Positions 25,925 through 33,168 of a stretch of 37,117 nt of DNA are shown piece by piece (positions within the stretch are counted from its first letter, which is position 1; every line of letters begins with the position of its first letter). Under the pieces are notes generated by a model. The model was not told the origin of the DNA, made no database searches, and saw only the letters and a program-made list of their open reading frames with translations. A program made the position numbers and the translations under genes. The DNA is taken from the NCBI GenBank assembly GCA_035369865.1, contig DAOOVG010000005.1, positions 1 through 37,117 of the forward strand, in the 5' to 3' direction. Source of the stretch: MVYY01 sp035369865 (GTDB taxonomy: Bacteria; Bacteroidota; Bacteroidia; Bacteroidales; Paludibacteraceae).

Positions 25925-25942
25925 TATACTTGTAAAAGTATA
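25925..25942. other. Small AT-rich hairpin upstream of porT
   Basis: A 7-bp perfect stem tatactt/aagtata (25925-25931 and 25936-25942) with a gtaa loop, about 95 bases before the porT start. It could act in the leader or be chance. Confidence 0.3.
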
Positions 25943-26035
25943 AACAATAATCATTTATTTTAAGCGTTTTTTCAAAATAAAGAAAAAATAGTAGCTTTTA
26001 TATTTTTCTTTTTTAATTAATTTATTTATTATCAA

Positions 26036-26806
26036 ATGATTCAATACAAAAAGTTAAATAATATCCTTTATTTGAAAGATGCTATAAAAATTTTACTAAT
26101 TTTCTCATCAAGAAAAAAAAATCTTTTTCTTTTTGTCTTCCTTTTTCCTTTTATGATAATTTTTGCACAAGGTAACTTGCCCTATGTGGATGATAAGCCT
26201 TATCATTTCGGATTTTTAGTAGGATTGAATACCGCAGACTTTGGAATCGTACATAAAGATACGCTTATTGATAATAAAATTTATCATGCTTCTGTATCAA
26301 CATTACAGCCAGGATTTTCGGTTGGCATAATAACTAACTTACGATTAAGTAAATACTGGAATCTTCGTTTTACTCCTACTCTTCATTTTTCGGAAAGAAC
26401 TTTAACTTATCGGGCTGATACCTCTTCTATTACTACTTCTACAAATATTAATTCAATTCCTCTATGCCTTCCTTTATATATCAAATATAGTGCTGAAAGA
26501 AAAGATAATTATCGTCCTTATTTACTTGGTGGTGGGGGGATTTATTATGATTTTGGACGAAACAAAGAAAAAGCTATTTTATTAAAACCAATAGATTATT
26601 ATGTTGAATTTGGCGTAGGCTGCGATTTGTATTTTTCATTCTTTAAGCTTGCTCCCGAATTGAAATTTGCTCTGGGATTTAATAATATCTTAACTCCTTT
26701 AAAGGAAAGAGATGCAGGTGGCTTGACTGAGCAAGATAAATTACATAATAATGTATTGTCTAAATTGACTTCAAAAATGTTGACCTTATGTTTTAATTTT
26801 GAATAA
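26036..26806 (+). CDS. porT: PorT/SprT-type outer-membrane protein of type IX secretion/gliding
   Basis: A 256-residue outer-membrane beta-barrel protein. After a hydrophobic signal (about 28-44, ending FMIIFAQ), the mature part begins NLPYVDDKPYHFGFLVGLNT, as in Porphyromonas PorT and its SprT-like relatives. Alternating hydrophobic strands follow (FSVGIITNLRLSKYWNLRF, SIPLCLPLYIKYSA, PYLLGGGGIYYDF, YYVEFGVGCDLYF), and it ends in an aromatic strand LTLCFNFE. PorT is needed for type IX secretion and gliding in several species. The N-terminal extension before the signal (residues 1-27) is long, and no later ATG lies before the signal. So either the signal is preceded by a tail or a non-ATG codon is used. 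Confidence 0.8.
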   Translation: MIQYKKLNNILYLKDAIKILLIFSSRKKNLFLFVFLFPFMIIFAQGNLPYVDDKPYHFGFLVGLNTADFGIVHKDTLIDNKIYHASVSTLQPGFSVGIITNLRLSKYWNLRFTPTLHFSERTLTYRADTSSITTSTNINSIPLCLPLYIKYSAERKDNYRPYLLGGGGIYYDFGRNKEKAILLKPIDYYVEFGVGCDLYFSFFKLAPELKFALGFNNILTPLKERDAGGLTEQDKLHNNVLSKLTSKMLTLCFNFE

Positions 26807-26886
26807 AGCAATTTTTAATCAAGCTGAATTCAAGTTACAAACAACTTTTTGGTTAGACAAATTACGCAATAAAGTGAAGAAAAAGA

Positions 26887-27192
26887 TTATTTTTCAATTT
26901 CCTGCTTTTCAGGACTTAATTTTTCTATTTCTTCGATAATTTCAGTAATTTTTGTGCCCCAATCAGAAAAAAATTGTCGGAAATATTTCTTGACCATTAC
27001 AGGATTATTTTTCCCATCAATGTGATTGATTCTTGAAATAAATTCTTTTCTCATCAATAAAATATTGGATAACAATTGGTTAATTTTTTCTTCATCCTGA
27101 ATGTCGAACAACAAATAACGCAGATAAATTTCACCCAATAAATTAGAAGAAATTTCATTGACTCTTTTTTTCAATTTTCTTCGGCTTGCCAT
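26887..27192 (-). CDS. Conserved small hypothetical protein
   Basis: A 101-residue soluble protein that I cannot assign to a function. It begins MASRRKLKKRVNEISSNLLG, with a strongly basic N-terminus. The rest is amphipathic helix with many charged residues (RKEFISRINHIDGKNNP, DWGTKITEIIEEIEKL). I recall similar MASRRxLKK proteins as conserved hypotheticals in Bacteroidales. There is no signal or transmembrane segment. It is divergent from the beta-helix lipoprotein gene and convergent with porT. A TATATTTG box lies upstream at 27225-27232 on the minus strand. Confidence 0.65.
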   Translation of the reverse strand: MASRRKLKKRVNEISSNLLGEIYLRYLLFDIQDEEKINQLLSNILLMRKEFISRINHIDGKNNPVMVKKYFRQFFSDWGTKITEIIEEIEKLSPEKQEIEK

Positions 27193-27309
27193 ATTTTTTA
27201 ATTTTTTAATTTAATATTGTGCTACAAATATAAATTTTTATTAGGAGTAATTCATCTTTTAATGTAAATTTGCCTCAATAAATTGGTAGCTTTTATAATA
27301 AATTTCATT

Positions 27310-28776
27310 ATGTTCTCTTTTCACAAAAAATATTTTTTCTTTTTTTTCCTTGTTATTTTTCTCATGCTGAACTTTTTATCTTGTGAAAAAGACAATTTTA
27401 CCACTAATCCTTTACATACCATTGAATTTTCCACCGATACCATCACTTTCGATACACTTTTTACTACGATTGGAAGTACTACGGCGAAAGTAATGGTTTA
27501 TAACCATAACAGCAAAGCCGTCCGTATCAGTACAATTGCACTGGCTCAAGGAGGAAATTCTTTTTTTCGCATCAATGTAGATGGAGCCGTTAATGAAAAC
27601 AATTTCTTTACCAATGTAGAGATTCCAGCTCATGACAGTATTTATATTTTTGTAGAAGTTACCATCGATGCTACAGATTCTGATGTACCTGTTTTAATGG
27701 AAGATAAAATTGTTTTTTTGATAAATGGTATTGTAAAACAAATTCAACTTCAGGCTTATGGTCAGGAAGTGGAAATTTTCCGAAACAAAACCATCAGGAA
27801 CGATACTTTACTTACTGCAAAAAAACCGTATTTAATTTATGGTAATCTGATAATAGATACCGCTCGCACATTAACGCTTGAAGCAGGAACAAAATTTTAT
27901 TTTCATCATAATGCCAATCTTATTGTTTATGGAAATTTAAGAGCAGAAGGTACTTTTGACCATCCCATTCTTATGCGTGGCGACCGTTTTGATAAAATTA
28001 ATTTTGAAACACCTATTCCATACAACGTTGTAGCTGGACAATGGGGAGGAATTTATTTGTTAAGTGAAAATGGGAATCATTTATTTAGCCATGTGAAGAT
28101 GAACAGTGGCTACGTGGGCATTTATTTATCAAATCAAAATATTAATTCTCTTCCTCATCTGGAAATAAATAGCTGTTATATTCATAATTTTTTACGATAT
28201 GGTTTGGTTATTCAAAATGCAAATGTGGACGTAATCAATACCGAAATAAGCAATTCGAGCAGTTATTGCGTATATTTGAACGGTGGTACTCATTCTTTTA
28301 TTCATTGCACCATTGTAAATTATTTCAATAACAGCAATGTTCAACCAGTGTCAAGGGGAAGCGACCCTGCATTTATGATTATGACGCTGAATCGAGTAGC
28401 TCCCATGCATACAGAAATTAAAAATTCTGTTATAACAGGAACTTTAGAAAATGAATTCAGTCTGGTAACGCGTTTTTTAGATGAGTACAAAGGAACATTT
28501 TCAAATAACTACATCAGAAAATATAAACCTTTGAATTTACCTCAATTTACCAATATTCGTTGGTATCAGAAAAACGATACAGTGTTCAAAAATATTTATT
28601 ATGATTACAAGGAAAACAGTTATTTCAATTTTGAACCTGATTCTATTTCACCCATTCGTGATTTAGGTGACTATACCATAGCAACTGAATATTGTCCTCT
28701 GGATTTGAATGGGAATAATCGTTTAGCAGATGGCAAACCAGATGCAGGAGCTTATGAATGGAAACCAACTGAGTAA
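27310..28776 (+). CDS. Lipoprotein with right-handed beta-helix domain
   Basis: A 488-residue lipoprotein. The signal ends in LNFLSC with the lipidated cysteine at C25. Residues about 30-150 look like an Ig-like beta domain (ITFDTLFTTIGSTTAKVMVYN). From about 170 a right-handed parallel beta-helix begins (GNLIIDTARTLTLEAGTKFY, HHNANLIVYGNLRAEGTFDHP, QWGGIYLLSENGNHLFSHVK), repeating up to about 400. The end carries PLDLNGNNRLADGKPDAGAYEW, a common tail of such proteins. I chose the ATG at 27310; a TTG 27 bases earlier would spoil the signal. A TAAATTTG box lies at 27265-27272. It is probably a surface or periplasmic polysaccharide-associated protein, function unknown. Confidence 0.85.
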   Translation: MFSFHKKYFFFFFLVIFLMLNFLSCEKDNFTTNPLHTIEFSTDTITFDTLFTTIGSTTAKVMVYNHNSKAVRISTIALAQGGNSFFRINVDGAVNENNFFTNVEIPAHDSIYIFVEVTIDATDSDVPVLMEDKIVFLINGIVKQIQLQAYGQEVEIFRNKTIRNDTLLTAKKPYLIYGNLIIDTARTLTLEAGTKFYFHHNANLIVYGNLRAEGTFDHPILMRGDRFDKINFETPIPYNVVAGQWGGIYLLSENGNHLFSHVKMNSGYVGIYLSNQNINSLPHLEINSCYIHNFLRYGLVIQNANVDVINTEISNSSSYCVYLNGGTHSFIHCTIVNYFNNSNVQPVSRGSDPAFMIMTLNRVAPMHTEIKNSVITGTLENEFSLVTRFLDEYKGTFSNNYIRKYKPLNLPQFTNIRWYQKNDTVFKNIYYDYKENSYFNFEPDSISPIRDLGDYTIATEYCPLDLNGNNRLADGKPDAGAYEWKPTE

Positions 28777-28785
28777 GGCAACTAC

Positions 28786-29811
28786 ATGAAAAAGCTTTTT
28801 GTCATTAAGATACTGTTACTTTCTTTTCTAATAAGTTTTGCTCAATCGCAAGGAAAACAGAATTTTAAAGTTGTTTTTTATAATACTGAAAATTTTTTTG
28901 ATTGTTATGACGATTCTCTTACAAATGATGCAGAATTTTTGCCAAATGGAACGAGAGGTTGGACTTTTGCAAAATATAAGAAAAAACAAAATAATATTGG
29001 TAAAGTAATCACTGGTATTGGTGGTTGGGATGCACCTGCTTTGGTAGGTTTAGCTGAAATAGAAAATGAAAGGTGTCTAATAGATCTGACACATTATTCT
29101 GGTTTGAAAAATTTACATTACAAATTTTTGCATTTTGAATCTCCTGATCCACGTGGAATTGATGTGGCACTTCTTTACCAACCGCAACTTTTCAAACCAT
29201 TTGTCAGTAAACCTATCCCTATTTACTTTTCAACTTCTCCACAGACAAAAACACGTGATATTCTTTATGCTGCAGGAATAATTCCAACGGATGATACATT
29301 GCATGTGTTTGTTTGTCATTTTCCTTCGCGACTGGGAGGAGAATTGGAATCTGAAAACAAGAGAAGAGAGGTAGCTGCTATTTTACGAGCAACAATTGAT
29401 AGTATTTATTTGGCACATCCTCATCCTTATATTGTAATTATGGGCGATTTTAATGATTATCCAACCAACAAAAGTCTTTTAACAACACTAAAAGCCTTAC
29501 CGCTAACAGATTCCATTTCATCTGATAATTTATATAATCTTATGTATCCTCTGCATATAAAAGGCAAAGGCTCTCATAAACATAATGGTGAGTGGGGTGC
29601 ACTGGATCAATTTATTGTGTCAGGAGCCTTATTAAAGGCTGGAGGAAAATTTTATACTTTGCCAATGGATGCTCATTTTTTTGAAGCTGATTTTTTATTG
29701 GAAGATGATAAAACCAATTTAGGTAAACAACCTTTCAGAACCTATGTCGGCATGAAATATCAAGGAGGTTTTTCTGATCATTTACTCATTTATCTTGATT
29801 TTTGGTATTGA
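28786..29811 (+). CDS. Secreted endonuclease/exonuclease/phosphatase-family protein
   Basis: A 341-residue protein with a signal peptide (MKKLFVIKILLLSFLISFAQ). The EEP fold follows: FKVVFYNTENFFD at about 27-39, the metal glutamate in GLAEIEN, DPRGIDVALLYQ, HVFVCHFPSRLGGE, the catalytic IMGDFNDYP, and SDHLLIYL at the end. Members cleave nucleic acids or phosphodiesters/phosphomonoesters; a secreted nuclease is most likely here. The gene starts 9 bases after the beta-helix lipoprotein gene, so the two form a translationally close pair. Confidence 0.88.
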   Translation: MKKLFVIKILLLSFLISFAQSQGKQNFKVVFYNTENFFDCYDDSLTNDAEFLPNGTRGWTFAKYKKKQNNIGKVITGIGGWDAPALVGLAEIENERCLIDLTHYSGLKNLHYKFLHFESPDPRGIDVALLYQPQLFKPFVSKPIPIYFSTSPQTKTRDILYAAGIIPTDDTLHVFVCHFPSRLGGELESENKRREVAAILRATIDSIYLAHPHPYIVIMGDFNDYPTNKSLLTTLKALPLTDSISSDNLYNLMYPLHIKGKGSHKHNGEWGALDQFIVSGALLKAGGKFYTLPMDAHFFEADFLLEDDKTNLGKQPFRTYVGMKYQGGFSDHLLIYLDFWY

Positions 29812-30408
29812 AAGTAAATCATCTAACAGACGTACCACTTTTCATTCCTTGTCGTATCGATTAATTTTACCCACAAACTGGATTGAACGTTAGTAAGATA
29901 ATTCAGAAGGGAGGTTGCTATTAATATTAAATTTAGCTCAGACTTGTTGTGATTAACTTGCTTTTAATCCATTTTGTAGCTAACTATCGTTAATCAGTTG
30001 AAAAACAGGTTGAGAATGTGTGAATTTCTCTTTTAAGACAAAAATTGCGAGACATTTCCAAAAAAGAATTGCAAAACAATGTTGAAGCTACCATTTTCAA
30101 CCAGATTACCATTATATCAATGACAAGATACACTATCACAGACTTATCAAACTCACCTGTGGGTTTAGGCTCGTTCACTATGAATAAACTTGATTCGAAT
30201 ATTGTAATATATCATGCAAATGACTCAAAGAATATTCAATACTTTATAAAAACTACTTTTTTAGAAAAATAACTTTTATATTGCAAATTATTGTAAAATA
30301 TCAAAACAATAAAAAATTTAATACTTTCTTTTAAAAAGACACCATTTTTTCTTATTTTTGAAAAAAATCAGGTTTTAAAAGGAATCTCATTTATATAAAG
30401 TTTCAATT
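29812..30408. other. Anonymous intergenic region with overlapping short frames
   Basis: These 597 bases are less AT-extreme than other gaps. Two 62-75-codon frames lie opposite each other (30045-30272 plus, 29990-30178 minus). Neither resembles a family that I recognise. The mix of base composition and broken frames could mark a decayed gene, but I cannot name one. The right end holds a TATTTTTG box (30353-30360), 19 bases after TTTA, suited to the ECF sigma gene. Confidence 0.45.
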
Positions 30409-30990
30409 ATGACAATGTTGTCATCTGTGGAAGAACAATATATTAAAGAATTAACTCAGGGTTCTTATGAGGCATTTGAGGCACTATATTCGATGTACTC
30501 ACATCGATTATATAGTTTTGCCTTTAAATTAACTAAATCTCATCTTGATGCCAGTGAAATTGTTCAAAATAGTTTTATTAATCTTTGGTTAAATCGCGAC
30601 AAAATACTTACTTGTTCTTCTTTACAACCTTATCTATTTACAATCGCTAAAAATCAATTTCTTAATAAATTGCGTAACAATATAAATTTACCATTATTTG
30701 TTGATTATGTAAATTATTTAAATGAAAAAAAATTATCAGAAAACAATGTGATTGAAAAATTAAATTATGATGATTTTAAAGCTCAACTTAAAAAAGCTAA
30801 AAAGTCTTTATCTAAAAATCAATGTAAAATATTTGAACTAAGCAAAGAACTTGGTTATACTAATAAAGAAATAGCTCAACGACTTAATTTAAGTGAGCAA
30901 ACTGTTAAAAATCAACTCTCCATTTCTTTGAAAATTCTTAAAGAAAAACTCTTTAAATATTCCTTCCTTTTCTATGTTTTTTTCTTATAA
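30409..30990 (+). CDS. ECF-family RNA polymerase sigma factor
   Basis: A 193-residue sigma-70 of the extracytoplasmic-function group. Region 2 spans about 10-80 (AFEALYSMYSHRLYSFAFKL, EIVQNSFINLWLNRDKI, PYLFTIAKNQFLNKLR). Region 4 spans about 125-180 with a helix-turn-helix in ELGYTNKEIAQRLNLSEQTV. The last residues are strikingly hydrophobic (YSFLFYVFFL). Bacteroidota ECF genes are often followed by a FecR-like anti-sigma and SusC/D genes. None follows here: the next DNA is a broken transposase on the other strand, so the regulon and partner are unknown. Confidence 0.9.
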   Translation: MTMLSSVEEQYIKELTQGSYEAFEALYSMYSHRLYSFAFKLTKSHLDASEIVQNSFINLWLNRDKILTCSSLQPYLFTIAKNQFLNKLRNNINLPLFVDYVNYLNEKKLSENNVIEKLNYDDFKAQLKKAKKSLSKNQCKIFELSKELGYTNKEIAQRLNLSEQTVKNQLSISLKILKEKLFKYSFLFYVFFL

Positions 30991-31506
30991 ATTGCTTAAT
31001 TAGTCAATTCTTAAAAAGTTTATTATTAAGGGGAAAGTTTATAAAAGTTTTGGCAAAAGAGTAATCGAAAAATGAAACAAAGAAAATTTTCTTTGAGTTT
31101 TTTCATCATTTTTTCAAATTCCAGGCTGAAGCAGCCAATATGGAAATTTGTTCTCAAAAAATACACAACCACAGAAATACTGAAAGTAAACATCTCATAT
31201 CCAATACGCTGGCAAACGTTTATTTCCCAGATTGTACAAGTGTTTAGTAGTATGCAACCTACCATTCTCCGAATAGGAGCACTCGGCGTTCCTTTATCCG
31301 AATAATAAATTTCCAACTCCTTATAATTCTAATTTATCTTGTTTGCCAACAAAACTAATTTGTGATTTATGTTAATAAAGTCTTTCAATTAAAAAAATAA
31401 CTTAAAGCGATCGTAAAAATAGTAGCATACATAATTTTTTAACCGAAAAGGTAAAAAATCAAGAATTTAGAGCTAAATTTGTGATAGTAATTCAAAAAAG
31501 ATTTTC
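30991..31506. other. Intergenic region holding a decayed transposase and the mgsA promoter
   Basis: The middle of these 516 bases is a broken IS transposase on the minus strand (listed separately). The right end carries TAAATTTG (31474-31481), a -7-like box 25 bases before mgsA, without a good -33 match. Confidence 0.6.
31114..31388 (-). pseudogene. Remnant of an IS5-type (DUF772) transposase, N-terminal part
   Basis: Reading from 31388 downward, conceptual translation gives LKDFININHKLVLLANKIN, a TAG at 31329-31331 where relatives have tryptophan, then NYKELEI, YSDKGTPSAPIRRMVG and CILL. After a one-base loss near 31243 the next frame continues HLYNLGNKRLPAYWI, a TGA at 31195-31197, then DVYFQYFCGCVFFENKFP, and ends at a third stop (31114-31116). 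The order (NHKLV..L, YSDKGxPSxPIRxMVG, LYNLG, YFQYFCG) is the N-terminal domain of IS5/IS1182-type transposases. The catalytic DDE region is gone. It lies between the ECF sigma gene and mgsA. Confidence 0.8.
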
Positions 31507-32778
31507 ATGCAGCCTTTAGCAGAGCGATTACGACCAAAAACACTGGATCAATTTGTAGGGCAAGAACATTTGGTAGGTGAAAATGCCATTTTACGACAAA
31601 TGATCGAATCTGGTCATCTTGCTTCTTTTATTTTATGGGGACCGCCCGGAGTAGGGAAAACTACGCTCGCACGAATTATTGCAAATCAATTGAACCGACC
31701 GTTTTATTCGCTCAGTGCCATTAATTCAGGAGTAAAAGAAGTAAGAGAAATTATCGAAAAAGCTAAAAACAATAAATTATTTTCTTCTGGAAGCCCTATT
31801 CTTTTTATTGATGAAATTCACCGTTTCAGTAAATCGCAACAAGATGCCTTGTTAGGGGCAGTTGAAAATGGTACCATAACGTTGATTGGAGCTACTACAG
31901 AAAATCCTTCGTTTGAAATTATTACTCCTCTTCTATCCCGCTGTCAAGTATATATTTTAAAGCCGTTAAGTGCTGATAATTTATTTCTATTGGCTAATCG
32001 AGCTATTGCCACTGACGAAATATTAAAAAAGAGAAAAATTGAAATTGATGAGACAGAAGCTTTATTGAGATTTGCTGGGGGTGATGCTCGTAAATTATTT
32101 AATATCATTGAATTGATTGTTGCCGCAGAGCCAGAAGATCCTGTACATATAACAAATCAAGCAGTTATTGAATGTTTGCAGGAAAATCCTATTGCTTATG
32201 ACAAAAACGGTGAATTGCACTACGATATTATTTCAGCATTTATTAAATCTATTCGTGGAAGTGATCCTGATGCTGCTATTTATTGGCTGGCACGCATGAT
32301 AGAAGGTGGTGAAGATCCACTTTTTATTGCTCGACGATTATTGATTGCTGCTTCTGAAGATATTGGTCTGGCAAATCCTAATGCTTTATTATTAGCTAAT
32401 GCCTGTTTCGATGCTATGCAAAAAATTGGTTGGCCTGAAGGAAGACTTATTTTAGCTGAAACAACCATTTATCTCGCTTCTTCTTCCAAAAGCAATTCAG
32501 CTTATCTTGCTATTGATAAAGCTCAAAATTTAGTTAAAAAAACTGGCAATTTACCTGTCCCTTTGCATTTACGAAATGCACCTACCGATTTGATGAAAAA
32601 AATTGGTTATGGAAAAGATTACTTGTATCCTCACGATTTTCCCAATCATTTTGTGCATCAGCAATATTTACCTGATGAACTTGCCGATGAAAGCATTTGG
32701 AAATCTCAGGAAAATCCAGCAGAAAAGAAACTCACTGATTTTCTTCAACAACTTTGGAAAAATCGATACAAAAAATAA
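31507..32778 (+). CDS. rarA: Replication-associated recombination protein A (AAA ATPase MgsA/RarA)
   Basis: A 423-residue clamp-loader-like AAA+ ATPase that acts at stalled replication forks. The start is PLAERLRPKTLDQFVGQEHL. Walker A is GPPGVGKTT (45-53), Walker B ILFIDEIHRF near 98-107, then GATTENPSFEIITPLLSRC (sensor and arginine finger). The C-terminal MgsA domain has DPDAAIYWLARMIEGGEDP and RRLLIAASEDIGLANP. Length is normal. It reads away from the transposase relic upstream. No neighbour has a related function. Confidence 0.96.
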   Translation: MQPLAERLRPKTLDQFVGQEHLVGENAILRQMIESGHLASFILWGPPGVGKTTLARIIANQLNRPFYSLSAINSGVKEVREIIEKAKNNKLFSSGSPILFIDEIHRFSKSQQDALLGAVENGTITLIGATTENPSFEIITPLLSRCQVYILKPLSADNLFLLANRAIATDEILKKRKIEIDETEALLRFAGGDARKLFNIIELIVAAEPEDPVHITNQAVIECLQENPIAYDKNGELHYDIISAFIKSIRGSDPDAAIYWLARMIEGGEDPLFIARRLLIAASEDIGLANPNALLLANACFDAMQKIGWPEGRLILAETTIYLASSSKSNSAYLAIDKAQNLVKKTGNLPVPLHLRNAPTDLMKKIGYGKDYLYPHDFPNHFVHQQYLPDELADESIWKSQENPAEKKLTDFLQQLWKNRYKK

Positions 32779-33168
32779 AAAACCGGCTTTCTTTTAATTT
32801 TAGGAAAAAATTTCCAAAGGTTAATCATAAGTAATGGTGAAGTCATTTTACGCTGATTTTGAGGAAGAATCATAATCTTTTTTGATTCTTATATACATAC
32901 AAAAATTCGACTTATAGGTCAAAAATTCAATAAAAATAGATTTGTTAAAAGAAAAATAATAATATTTTCTTTTCATGTATTAAATTCACTAAAATGTTCT
33001 TAAAAAAATGATTGGAATTTTTTTAGTTCATTTTTTACGAGATTTAGAAAAAAGAATACATTTCAAATCATTAAATCATAAAGGATTTAATTTGAGTTAA
33101 ATTACCTATAATCAATATTTAAAAAAATCAAGCAGCCTTAGACGAGCTGCTTGATTACAATTTAACAG
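32779..33168. other. Intergenic region between convergent rarA and the M13 peptidase gene
   Basis: These 390 bases are AT-rich with no credible gene. The peptidase terminator is at the right end. I saw no clear terminator for rarA. Confidence 0.5.
33119..33156 (-). terminator. Rho-independent terminator of the M13 peptidase gene
   Basis: Perfect 11-bp arms aatcaagcagc (33126-33136) and gctgcttgatt (33146-33156) enclose a 9-base loop. In the minus-strand direction the stem is followed by a run of T (complement of 33121-33127). It lies 12 bases past the stop codon. This is the strongest terminator in the window. Confidence 0.85.
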
